Position numbers and translations under genes: made by a program. Below are positions 37,657-48,012 of a DNA stretch of 64,000 bases, piece after piece; within the stretch, counting starts at the first letter, position 1; each line of letters begins with the position of its first letter. The stretch spans positions 2,728,001 to 2,792,000 of the forward strand of contig JAHLEZ010000002.1 in assembly GCA_020726505.1 (NCBI GenBank), read 5' to 3'. The notes under the pieces were generated by a model that saw only the letters and a list, made by a program, of their open reading frames with translations, was not told where the DNA came from and did no database searches. The DNA is from Leptodontidium sp. MPI-SDFR-AT-0119 (taxonomy: Eukaryota > Ascomycota > Leotiomycetes > Helotiales > Leptodontidiaceae).

Positions 37657-40400
37657 GCTTTTAACTATAAGAGTAAAATAACTAATATTATCCTTAAAAA
37701 AGTTAAAATTAACAAAACTCGTTAATAAAAACTCGAGAGTAAAATAACTAAGGAAGAATACTAGACTTCTTATTTATAAGTACCTTAATTAAGTCTTAAA
37801 ACAAGTCAACAAATTAAAATAGTTAGTGTCTTAGAGTATAACTAAAAAAGATATCTTACGTGGCGTATTAAACTTTAAAAGAGATATAAGAACTAAGCGC
37901 TAATTAATATTATAAGTTATTATATACTCTTAAGGGCTATACGACCGAGAGCGCGGTCTTAAGCGTCGAGGAGCACTTACTTAAAGTGCCGGCCCTAAGT
38001 AATTAAAAGCTCCGCCTTAAGTAATAGAGTATAAGGAGTATCTTAATTCGTTAGACTTAAAAGAAGAATTAAGTATAAAGTAATACTTATTATTTCCGGC
38101 CTTAACTAATAATAACCTACTTAAACTTCTATAAAAGAAAAGGGTAAAAGATTAAGTAACTAACGACGGTCGAAAGACCCGAGTTAGTAATAAGATTATA
38201 AAACCGAATTAAAGTGTTTATATAATAACTATTAAAGAGCTAATTATAGAATTATTAAACCTATTAAGTAACTGTAAGTATTTAGAGGACTTTTTAAGGA
38301 CCTTTTAGTCTAATTAAGAACTAGTATAAAGAGACGAGAAAGACTTAAGCGTAGTCTACGCTATAATCTTAGCGTTTATTCTCAAAAATATTAAAATTCG
38401 ATAACTAGTTAATCTCCCACGAATATATTAATCTTAATTACTAAAGGACCTATTAAATTAAAGAGACCTCAAAGATTACCTTTTAAAAGAGCACTTTTAA
38501 GCCGACGTAATTAAGGAAATCACTAACTTAGAGTCGCGTAACTACTAGAGAATCGTTAAATAAAGCTTTACTACTAAATAACTAATATTATTAAAATAAG
38601 TATTTCACGCCAAAGTCGATTCGTTAAGGTATTTAATTAGGTATTACTCACGAGTTATTATTAGAGGGGACTTATAACCTGAAACGTTAATTCTCTTAAT
38701 ATATACAACTACCTTAATTACTCGTTTTTTTAAGACTGTTATAATAATAGCGGCTTAATTTAATTTAGAGATAATCTAATTTAATATTATTAACGCCTTT
38801 ATTAACGCTAAACGGAGCAAATCGAGTGCTCGCGTACGCTATTACTTACTAGACAGATTTAAATAAGACGGTATAGTAGTAGAGGTTAATTATACGCTCT
38901 ACGGACTTAGAGACTTACTAGTACTATAGTATAGAGACTTTATTAAGACTTTATTAAAGTTAAGGTTAATTTCTTATAAGGAGGAGCCTTATATCTTTAT
39001 AAACGAGTAACGTTTAGTCTTTGTTATCTTTTATATTAACGATATTTAAGTGTTATATTACGCTTTAGCCCTTAGAGACACTTAACTTATTATTAACGGC
39101 TTAAATATAATATACGAGCTTACTAGAGGAGAACTAATAAAGTAGTTTTTAAGTGTTCGTGTTATTAAAAATCGTCAAGTAAAGACTATTTCTTTAATAT
39201 ATAACACTTATATTTAAAAGGTTACTCTACGATTTGACTTAATAAATAGAGATTACCCAAGTACTCCATTACTTTAAGTTAAGCTACTAAAGAATTAAAG
39301 GCAAGTAACCCTAGTTTAAATTAAGGAGTATTAAGAGAAGGTTGACTTAGTACTTTATACGGCAATTATATTACGCGTAAACGTTACGTTTATAGCTTTA
39401 AGACTTTCTTACTTCTTAACTAACCTCTCTTTAAGCACCTTACAGCAATTAACTAGACTATTCGTTACTTTTTTAGAACCCGATTTTTAGCGATCACTTA
39501 TAGTTATAAGTTACGCGACTTCTAGCTTATTATAACTTTAGATACTTTATTTATAAACAATCTTAATACTAGGCGCTCCTTTAATAGTTATATTATAATA
39601 CTTTTTAAAGGTTTAATTTTATAGAGAGCGGCCTTATAAAATACAGTTATTACTTCGACTATATAAGCTAAGCTTTTAAGCGTTAAGCGCACGGCTAAGG
39701 AGATTATAGCTTTATAACGTTTTTTTCGGGAGCTACGTCTTAAGTTAAAGGAAATTTAAAAAATCTTCTACGACAATTAATAAATAATATAGTTAATTAT
39801 TAGGGAAACTTAGCATATCTTTACTAAGCTACGCCACGTTAATATTTAAAATATATAGTTACACTAAGAGTTTTAAAAGGGCACTTTTTCAGTCGAATAT
39901 TTGCCTACGAGTTATATACCCGCTAATGGACTTATAAAGAACCTCTCTCGACAGAAATTTAAGAATTTTGTTACTCTTATTAACTTAGTAAATTTTCGTG
40001 CTTAATTAGAGTAACTTACTATAAATCCCTCGCTTTAAAGTAAGTCTTTATATACGTTCTTTACTTTTTCCTTTGTTATAAGGGTATTTTCTTATATATT
40101 TATTATTCCTTTGTAAATTCTCTTACTGTTTTATTTACTTAGAGAGTAACTGAGCTTAAGGGTAAAATACACGGCATTTAAAAGACTTAATTACTCTTAA
40201 TAGTTATTCGATTCCACAGTAAAAAGCAGCGCAAGAAAGTAGTTATAAGGGGACACTTAGTTGTTTAGAGGTTCCTAAGCCTCGCTAAACACAAAAAACG
40301 AGTAACTTATATAATTAAAAGGCCTAAAACCTCCTAAACTAAGTCACTTAACGCACTAATAATCACCTTAATAAGCTCTTTAACCTAAGTAACTTAAGCT
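37657..40400 (+). pseudogene. C reverse transcriptase and RNase H remnant
   Basis: About 38885-39060 translates to YTLYGLRDLLVL, then KEEPYIFINE and LVFVIFYINDIQ-like residues. This parallels the B RT (VFVAFYVDNIQVL); YVDD is YIND here. An RNase H block with TVITSTI, AKLL and RTAKEIIAL follows at about 39645-39720, matching the copia TVTTSTTEAEL region. Stops occupy Gln/Glu-type positions. Confidence 0.75.
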
Positions 40401-40439
40401 TCTTACTTTAATATAAGAGTAACTCTAAGAGGCTTATTA

Positions 40440-41240
40440 ACTATTAAGGCCTAGAAAATAATAAGACTAGTACTAATACTAACGGCCGCAATAGTAACTC
40501 CACTAGCTCCACTTATAACTATAGTAAGAGTAGTAGCCGTAAGAGTAACAAGAGAAGCCGGAGTTACTCCCCGAGGAGTCTCCTTATTACCTTTTAACTC
40601 TAAAGAGGTCTTAACGTAGAGAGCAGCCGTAGCTGTACTTAAAGCACGACTAGCTTTACTAGTAGCTCTACTAGTAATAACTTAACCCTTAAGGGCCGCA
40701 AAAACTAAAGCTCTTAATTATTTAAGCTCCTAAGGAAATTAGTAATTATATATTAAAAAAGGAATAACTAAGGGAATTTACTTTATTACTTATGTTATTT
40801 AAGAGCGTAATATAATAGAGGAGAAAGGGGGCCTAAGTAGTAAAAGGAGTAGCCTTATATAAGTGGCTTAACGAGTAAGCGAAATAGCAAGTACCTCGAC
40901 TAACGACATTAAAGTACTTATTAATACTTTTAGTTTAAAGGGCGCTATTAATATAACTTAAGTAAATAACTACACGCTTAGCTCCCTTGACACGAGGGGC
41001 ACAGGTAACACGAGGAGCAGCCGCGGGAGTAGCTTTAATAGCCTTAGTAGCCTTCTTAGAAGCGGTCTTCTTTTTGGCCTTAACTTATTATAATTAGTAA
41101 GTTATACTTAAATCGGCAAATTCTTTAAATTAATAATTAACGATTAATAAACTTTAACTTAATAACTTATAGCGGTAGTAACACGCTTAGCCTTAACGGC
41201 CTTGGCAAATCGATTAGAGACACTTATTTTAAAAATAAGA
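40440..41240 (-). pseudogene. Antisense accessory region of copia element C
   Basis: Minus strand from about 41232: an ATA in place of ATG, then SVSNRFAKAVKAKRVTTA and an ATAAGT that would be a RIPed GTAAGT donor. Further left are basic Lys/Ala-rich blocks (KKTASKKATKAIKATPAAAP type, near 41080-41030) and a Ser/Thr/Ala-rich end (40700-40480). Position and direction equal the B accessory gene: between RNase H and 3' LTR, antisense. Sequence similarity to it is only compositional, so homology is not proven. Confidence 0.35.
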
Positions 41241-41300
41241 GTAATTAATTAGTTAATCGATTAATTAATTATTTGTTTAATTAGTTAATTAATTAGTAGA
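41228..41300. repeat. TTAATTAA-rich low-complexity tract
   Basis: Repeated TTAATTAATTAG and ATTAGTTAATCG units run across the left edge of the 408 bp tandem repeat. A tract of this kind can promote slippage, which may relate to the duplication next to it. Confidence 0.6.
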
Positions 41301-42099
41301 TTAAAAGGTTAATTTATATGTGTTATAAAGAGGTTATAAGACTAAGAATTAAGTAAGGGCTACGCCACTTTAAATAAGAGGGTTGTTTGCTTAACTTAGT
41401 AATACAAGAATAGTTGTGGCCTAAGTATTTAGTTTAGTGTTTACTCTCGCTTAGCGTAGCTAACCACAATATTAGTGGCTTACTATTATCACTTAGCTAG
41501 GGGGTGTGTCGTACAGGCACAGGCTAATACTTAGTTAGCTACGCGCTATACTAAATATAGTTTCTGCTACGTTATACCGCTTTTAAGAGAATAACGTGTT
41601 CCCTTGATTTCCTTATATATTCTAGAGAACAATTAACTACTTTAATTCTCCTTACGTTAATCGCAAGGCTCTACTCCACTTCTGTACTACAGTTAATTAA
41701 TTAGTAAATCGAAAGGTCGATCTATATATGTTATAAAGAGGTTACAGGACTAAAAATCAAGTAGGGGCTGCGCCACTTTAAATAAAAGGGTTATTTGCCT
41801 AACTTAGTAGTACAAGAATAGTTGTGGCCTAAGTATTTAGTTTAGTATTTACTCTCGCTTAGCGTAGCCAACCACAATACTAGTGGCTTACTACTGTTAC
41901 TTAGCTAGGGGGTGTGTCGTACAGGCACGGGCTAATACTCGGTTAGCTACGCGCTACGCTAAATATAGTTTCTGCCACGTTATACCGCTTTTAAGAGAAC
42001 AACGTGTTCCCCTAATTTCCTTATGTATTCTAGAGAACAATTAACCACTTCAATTCTCCCTACGTTAATCGCAAGGCTCTACTCCACTTCTATACCACA
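41284..42099 (+). repeat. Tandem 408 bp duplication at the 3' end of C, each unit ending in an LTR
   Basis: Unit 1 is 41284-41691 and unit 2 is 41692-42099; each is 223 bp of internal sequence plus a 185 bp LTR (41507-41691 and 41915-42099). Both carry the purine tract GCTAGGGGGTG just before the LTR. The unit boundary coincides exactly with the LTR end. The two units differ mainly by transitions. Confidence 0.85.
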
Positions 42100-42933
42100 G
42101 ACTTCTTATTAATTATAAACATCGCTTAATTTACGTTATTACACGAGTCCTTAGGCCGCCTATCTCTTTTCTAGTTACTTAATAGCGTTAAACTAAGGAC
42201 TTCTTAAGACTTAGTTAACTTAAAGCCGCCGGCTATAATAATAGAGAAGTTTAATCGTGAGGAAGCTTTATAAGTAGCCTTACGAATAAAAGAAGTTATA
42301 AAAGTCGTATAATTGTCTTTAAAGGACTAATAAGAGAAAATAAAACGACTAGCGAACCGTAGGCGACGCGCTATTAATTAAGACGTTAGCGACTTAGTAC
42401 TAGTCGATACTTAGAACTAAAACATTGACCGACCTTTAAAGAAGTTGTTTAATAAGTAATACGGCCCAATTAAGGTAATTACTAAAGAAGAAAAGAGCTA
42501 GAGAGTTGAGCTATTAGAGGACTAGTTAATTTACCTCGTTTTCTACTCGCACTCGCTCTATAAATACGTTGACAACCCCTTACTAAGACAAGCTAGAGCT
42601 ACGCCGGCACTTATTTAACTATTACTTAAGTAGAATAAATAGGAAATTAAAGGTATTTTTGGCTCTAAGGTTATACGAAACAAGTTAATTTATCGTATTA
42701 AGTGGCTAGGCGCTGACGAAGACTTAGAGTAGTACTTATACTCGGATATTATAATAGCTCCGTATATAATTAAGAGGTTTTACTTAAAATATCCGAATAC
42801 TAAAGGCTTGCTAAGAGCTCTCCCTAAGTGGCTAGAGGCCTATAACGCTAGTATCGACGACTATAACGACCTCGAGGACGACATAGTTATAACTATAACT
42901 GCGCGGACGTAGTTTTTTTAGAAGGGGGGGTAA
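42100..42933 (+). pseudogene. G2 integrase C-terminus and chromodomain remnant, with purine tract
   Basis: Resumes the integrase frame from 14088: DFLLIINIA, FTLLHESLGRLSLF, equivalent to the family LPxxFAQFxLPHESLGxSPFE block. About 42660-42900 encodes a chromodomain-type tail: SKVIRNKLIYRIKWLGADEDLE, then LPKWLEAYNASIDDYNDLEDD, only lightly damaged. The purine tract AGAAGGGGGGGTAA ends at 42933. This part is less RIPed than the equivalent G3 sequence at 9300-9560. Confidence 0.78.
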
Positions 42934-43235
42934 TATTACGACTTATAATACACCTCGTATTTTAACTAATACTAGCTTGTAACATTACTAGTTATACGAC
43001 GGCGCTAGGCCTAATAGGGAAGACTAAGTGGCGAGCCTACGACATGTTGACGTGAATGGCACTTGACTACGCTAGGCCTTATTAGGAGGGTCCTTTATAT
43101 ATTTATACTCGAGCCCTCCCTTATAGAGAGGTCTCCTTTCCTCCTTGTCTTTTCTTCTCGATTCTGAGCGTAGCTAGAGGCCCAAATATAAAGCTAGGGT
43201 CAACTCGCCGTATCAACCTCTGGCCAGCCGTAACA
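42934..43235 (+). repeat. G2 3' LTR (302 bp)
   Basis: Starts TATTACGAC and ends GCCGTAACA, followed by TCGCG (43236-43240). Toward the right this LTR is nearly free of RIP changes, unlike its 5' partner. Confidence 0.88.
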
Positions 43236-43240
43236 TCGCG

Positions 43241-43344
43241 GGCCCGCCACCCAGTCTTCCCTATTGGGCTTAGCGCCGTCGCATAGCCAGCGATGCTACG
43301 AGCCCGTGTCGGTTAGAATACGAGGCGCATCGTAGGTCGTAACA
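43241..43344 (-). repeat. G1 5' LTR, right fragment (104 bp)
   Basis: Completes the LTR begun at 8070-8267. Ends GTCGTAACA. Rich in GC and CA with almost no RIP changes, while its other half 35 kb to the left is strongly RIPed. Confidence 0.85.
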
Positions 43345-43369
43345 CTAGTGGGTTATGGCCAGTCTCTGC

Positions 43370-43842
43370 TGCTAAGCCTCTAATGAGTCGATTATTACTA
43401 GAGAATAGTAATAAACTAATCAAACCGACTTTTTAAGAGATACCTACCTTACTTTTAAAGCCTCCAAAAACACCTTTACCCTTCTTTACTCCAAAAGGCC
43501 GAAGAGATCTTTACTTAAGATTACGTACTTTAGCGTATTCGTCACATAACCACCTTCTAACTCAACATGTACTCTTTAAGAAGATTACTAAGGGGTTTAA
43601 CTAAAAGGATTTTGATTTAGAGTAGGCTAATATGCAAATTCAAGAGCTAGAGGCTAAATTAGAGCAGTTAAAGCCAAGGAAACATAAGAAGGTTCAGACA
43701 AGTCCAAATTCTAAGTTTATTATAACACGTATTATTTAGGAGGCTTAAATTACAGCTAAAGATCGTGAAATTAGAGCTATAGAATCAGAATTAGAAGGAG
43801 ATTCAGATTCTACAGAGTCAGTTATAGAAGTTAATGTAATGT
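43370..43842 (+). pseudogene. Fot1/pogo-type transposase, C-terminal remnant
   Basis: One plus frame gives a Pro/Thr-rich stretch (LLKPPKTPLPFFTPKGRR), then LRTLAYSSHNHLLTQHVLFKK, a coiled-coil MQIQELEAKLEQLKPRKHKK and an acidic end ELEGDSDSTESV before TAG at about 43842. This is the usual C-terminal architecture of fungal Fot1/pogo (Tc1-mariner) transposases after the DDE domain. Three internal stops are at Gln codons. The 5' part is missing to the left, where the G1 LTR abuts at 43344; G1 probably inserted into this element. Confidence 0.6.
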
Positions 43843-43860
43843 AGAGTTATTAAGTAAAGA

Positions 43861-45805
43861 ATAAAAGGTACTGAAATTAAGCGAGGTGGCCGGAAAGGGG
43901 GGGGGACTTATATGAAAGGAGTTTCTTCTCTCTTATAAACTTGAGTATAAAGAACCTCAGAAGAGAGCATTCACAAACGTATACAACTAGCGTCAGGTCT
44001 AACAATACCAGCCGGGGAGCCAATACTAGGAAGAAACAAGACGAACCAGTAGAAATCGTCCCACCCGGTATTGGTCCTGCTGTGCATGTCGCAATCCGGA
44101 AATAGCGTACGATTCCCACATACGAACCCGCTGTGATGATCTTTTTTGTTCTGAACCCGGCAATGGAATTGGTCACTTAAGATGTCCACGTTGCAAGAAT
44201 GTCATCAGGTAATTAGTTGAGCTGAAATACTCCTGCGGTTTACATTTTTTGTTTACGAAAGTTTTGCATACACATTGTACTTGAATATTTACGGGGATTT
44301 GGATATCAGCTGGACTTGTACTTGTGTCTTCCTTCCTGGAGAAAGTATATTTCTTTGAATTTTACTGCGCTCTCTTTATTTTATATATATTATTTCGTGC
44401 ACTTGGATTTGTGATTTACAATAACTAATGATATATATATTCCATTTTTGCGATTGTAGACTTATTATAAATATTTTAAGAAAGCGTTTGATTATTTTGA
44501 TAGTAAACAGAAAATAATAATACGTTTCTTAAGACAACTTACAGAGCACCTAGTAGATACACAGGGCACACAATCACATGATTTGGAGAGTCAGGGTCTA
44601 CGGGATTTTGGAGTTGCGGGGGTATGGAAAGAACGTTGTTGGGAAGGTTTTCCCCTGTGAGAATGTCGTGGAATCACGGTTGCTGAGGCCAGCGGAGTTG
44701 CAACATGGCCTGCTTCACTGTAGCCGTAGCCAAACAAATATCTAGGGACTGTAGACATAGGAGGACAATTGGTCTCCGAGTCAGAGCCCTGTACAAAAGC
44801 CACAAACAAAGAACTTCTGTCAATGTAAATAGAAGCCAGACCGCTCAGTGGAGGAGGTTGCTGGTCACACCAGTGTGATGAAGATGGTGCTGCAGCCTCG
44901 TCTAGCAGGAAGCAGCAAAGCGAAGAGTTACCGTTCCACGGATGCTTAACACTGAAGACCGTCGCGTCGAAAGTCGGACTGCATTTCACAGGGCACACAC
45001 TGCAGTCACTGAAGGAAGAAGCAAGGAGGGCAGCCTCGGAAGCGGGAACGAAAGCCTGGCGCGAAAGTTGGCGGCGTGTGAATAAGAACAAAAGCTCCCC
45101 TGAAGGTGGCGGATGCGTAGGATGTACGAGGCTCAATATTTCTTAATGGGGATTTTTGATAACATCCTGTATTCTGTTCAATACCAATTTGTGCCGATTT
45201 CACGTATCACCACTCACCTGCATACAATTTGACATATGCCAGTGCACCCTTTGAACGCTCAGTTTTTGCAATATCCTCGCCCGGTCATTCTTTTCCTCGG
45301 CAGAAGTCTTTCTATCTCTGGAGGTCGTCGAATGTCTTAAAAATTCGAACCACCTGAACTCCTTGCCCGCACACATGCCAGTTGGCCCTCAAGGAATTGA
45401 TTTTCCAACCGCCAGGTCTAGAGGCGTGAGGCCATTATCATTGCCTACCGACTGCAGTGCAAGTCTCACGGTACCTGTGGCAGTGTCGGAAGTCGGAGGG
45501 GTACTAACTCCGCAACAGTACGTACCGTGAAGAACACAGTGTGTGGTCGATCTGTGGGGTAGAAGGTGGTCGTGCCGCTAATGGTGGGGAACTAACATTA
45601 CCTAAATAGGTACCTTCCGTACCTGGTAGGCAGGTCCCCATCTCTCTACTCATATAGAATTGTCGAACATTTTCTCGTGCTTTCTCAAAGTCAACAGTTC
45701 AGCAAGACCTTGCCGATTCATCAATACTGTATCGCACTTCACTTGGTGGACTGAATCTACCAATCACCAAACAAAACAAACAGAACGGAACGGAACGCGT
45801 CCACG
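43861..45805. other. Transition from repeat island to gene space; no supported gene
   Basis: Composition changes from AT-rich RIPed DNA to ordinary within a few hundred bases of 43.85 kb. A run of nine G (about 43896) lies at the edge. Minus-strand open stretches at 43877-44176 and 44591-45136 begin with GTG and TTG, not ATG, and match no family. AT-rich non-coding DNA is at 44340-44530. The last 200 bases are the promoter of the next gene; no clear TATA box. Confidence 0.5.
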
Positions 45806-46918
45806 ATGGTACTACAGCTGACATTTGCCTGTTGGGATTATGATCGCACCAAGGCTATTGAGGATGGAAGGGTCCGCGCGAGAGGGATTGAGTTGATATA
45901 CCTTAATTTACGTGTGGAAGAGACGTAGGACAATCCCGATAACGACACATTGAATGTTACTGATTAGCTCTACGTAGCTTCTTTCGCCAGCTGCGCTTTC
46001 AAGAGTTCGATATTTCGGAGCTCTCCTTGTCCTCTTATGTCATGACTCTAAATGAGGAGAACCCAAGGTTCATCGCTTTACCAGTATTCCCGTCGCGTTT
46101 CTTTCGACACCAATCCATGTACATCAACTTAGATGCCAACATCAAAAAGCCTCAAGATCTCAAGGGGAAAAAGATAGGCATCCCGGAATATCAAAGTAAG
46201 TCATTCCAATCGACAGGCTGTTATAAAGCCAGTGAATAACGTTTATTTTCCACTAGTGACTGCAGCAGTGTGGCAGAGAGGCATTATGGAGGAAGAGTTT
46301 GGTGTCCCGATCGAGAGCGTCGAATTCTTCACTGGAGCAATCGAGCCGTCAAACACCGAAAGGCACAGCAAAATCCCACATACATTGCCTCCCGGAGTCA
46401 AAGTGATTGAGATTAAGAAGGGGCAAAACCTAAGCCAAATGTTAGCGGACGGCGAGATAGATGCTATCTTTAGCGCGACGAAACCTTCCTCTATGCACAC
46501 CTCGATTAAAGTCGGATATCTCTTTCCAAACTTCAAAGAAGTCGAAGCTAATTACTATCAACGGTTTGGCATATTCCCAATCATGCACGTTGTGGCATTA
46601 AAGCGGTCGGTTTACGACGCCAACCCGTGGATTGCAAAAGAGCTAACTCAAGCGTTTGTCAAATCAATGGAGTTGGCTTATGAGCCCCTAGAAGAGCGTG
46701 CTGCTTTGAGATACATGCTGCCTTGGTTAGAGAGTCATGTTGAAGAAACGAAGAAACTCATGGGTGGGAGTACAAGATGGTGGAAAGACGGTTTTGAGGA
46801 GAATAAGCATGTGTTAGATAAGTTCCTTGACTACCATTTTCGACAAGGTCTCTCGAAACGGAGGTTTCAGCCGCAAGAACTCTTTGCGCCAAGTACACTA
46901 GAAACTTTTGTCGTTTGA
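45806..46918 (+). CDS. 4,5-dihydroxyphthalate decarboxylase-like protein (solute-binding-protein fold)
   Basis: Three-exon model: 45806-45924, 45978-46195, 46257-46918, giving 332 residues, the usual length of bacterial 4,5-dihydroxyphthalate decarboxylase (PhtD type, about 330). Intron 1 (53 bp) starts GTAGGA and restores VEETFFRQLRFQEFDISELS; intron 2 (61 bp, GTAAGT to TAG) restores GIPEYQMTAAVWQRG. Family landmarks are present: RGIELIYL near residue 27, LSLSSYV, the KPQDLKGKKIGIPEYQ hinge, and a MLADGEIDAIFSA block. No signal peptide, so probably cytosolic. The bacterial enzyme decarboxylates 4,5-dihydroxyphthalate to protocatechuate; the fungal substrate is unknown. Neighbours (hydrolase, FAD hydroxylase, P450) fit aromatic acid metabolism. 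Confidence 0.82.
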
Positions 46919-48012
46919 AAGGATATATATGATTAAAAAAAAATGAAATTGGCTATTTCAGCAGATAATTAAGACTCCAGCAACAATTCAAGTTCTGTCG
47001 AGGGAAATAAGCAGAGCTACTCTGTACTGAGCATAGCAAAAGAAGTGAGAGCAAAGTGTAAGTTATTGGAGGATATGAGACCTAATTCGACCTTAAGGGT
47101 TTGATTTCACTTCCTCTTGACCTTCGTCCTCTTTCACAATCTTTCGTCAAGTGTTATTGGATGGTGTCTTTTGCTCATCTGGTGTATTAAACAATAAGAA
47201 AAGACAAGTTACAGGCCCCTGTCATACCCACTTTTCTCCTCACCAGCGGTTTCCTATTGCTTTCCAACCGTAGATTTTACAGATATTCACCACAAGTCGC
47301 TATCATCGCCCACCATGTCCCTATCAGATAATACTACTGACCACCTGTCCAATTAACGTTCCCAGATGAATTGCCTTCACTAGGCTTACAAAGAGCTAAG
47401 ATCACGTAGGTCGCCGCCTGAGAAAGGAGCAGAGGAGTCTGCGGGGGATGAGAAACAAAAAAGGGGACATTTCGTAACACAGAGTATATTAACATGATCT
47501 TTGACATAAAATCCAACTCTGCGGATATAAACAGAGAAGTCGTTGTTGATATGTGCTGCTTTCGGTGCCCACCAGAATTGGCAGCTGAATCTGCCAATCA
47601 GTCATTCACCATCACGACGTGGCACATGCGTCCCTTTATTAGAGGCTGTGCCTGAACCTTCCGATCATTTTCCATGAAGCCATTTGCCTCGGACCCGACC
47701 ATCTTGGAGATCAGGTACCACGAATGTAGAATGTGGAACCCCCAATTACGCTTCCCTTTTCGAGCAACCGAACGGGCCGAAGCGAGCAACACCTGGTGGG
47801 GTAGCTCCAAGTTACCCCTTTTGGACAAACTAAGGAGCCGATAACAGTACTGCCCTGTTGATGGCGCAGAAAATTGAAACTTTCTTGCTTGGTTCGAATT
47901 GCAGGTATTGTGGTTAAAACTCTGGTAGATTGCTGTCTATCCATCTACTTAATGTGCTTGCATGAAATTTTCATTATCTTTTCACCCATCTGAACTTGTA
48001 CAAAACGCAAAT
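46919..48012. other. Intergenic; no supported gene
   Basis: Short open stretches on the minus strand (47334-47597, 47598-47828, 47711-47944) overlap each other, match nothing and look like chance. Contains the 3' end of the decarboxylase gene and the promoter of the hydrolase gene. Confidence 0.5.

Larger units (their letters stand above)
14089..42099 (+). mobile_element. C: plus-strand Ty1/copia retrotransposon, split by element A
   Basis: 185 bp LTRs at 14089-14273 and 41915-42099, TSD GACTT at 14084-14088 and 42100-42104. A primer-binding site GTTATAAGCCCCGT follows the 5' LTR and a purine tract GCTAGGGGGTG precedes the 3' LTR. Own sequence is 14089-17689 plus 37653-42099, about 8 kb. Order along it: gag, aspartic protease, integrase, (A insertion), reverse transcriptase, RNase H, an antisense accessory region, and a tandem 408 bp repeat that ends in the LTR. 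Protease before RT with integrase between them is the copia order. Confidence 0.85.
8268..43235 (+). mobile_element. G2: plus-strand Ty3/gypsy chromovirus inserted in the G1 LTR, itself host to G3, C, A and B
   Basis: Bounded by 302 bp LTRs (8268-8569 and 42934-43235) and by a perfect 5 bp TSD TCGCG (8263-8267 and 43236-43240). Own sequence: 5' LTR; gag start 8570-8988; integrase 13858-14088 continuing at 42100; chromodomain about 42650-42900; purine tract; 3' LTR. The gag-to-RT part is missing, apparently lost at the D scar (13693-13857). Reading joins cleanly across the 28 kb insertion: the integrase frame before 14088 ends in a WSDF-like block and resumes at 42100 with the next residues (DFLLIIN). 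Confidence 0.85.

Noticed and set aside
8989..43344. Reading the G LTR as a 411 bp LTR with 110 bp inverted ends
   Set aside because: At first 42934-43344 looked like one unit. The TCGCG repeats and the 302 bp length of three other copies show that it is a 302 bp LTR next to an inverted fragment of the G1 LTR.
1..43344. CRISPR-like or tandem-repeat array in the AT-rich region
   Set aside because: Repeated words are due to RIP (TpA-rich low complexity) and to LTR copies; there is no regular spacer structure, and the organism is a fungus.
43877..44176. 99-codon minus-strand open stretch at the island edge
   Set aside because: Begins with GTG and overlaps a second frame; composition is mixed repeat and spacer DNA.
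44591..45136. 181-codon minus-strand open stretch
   Set aside because: It begins with TTG, has no early ATG, no family resemblance and no splice or promoter support.
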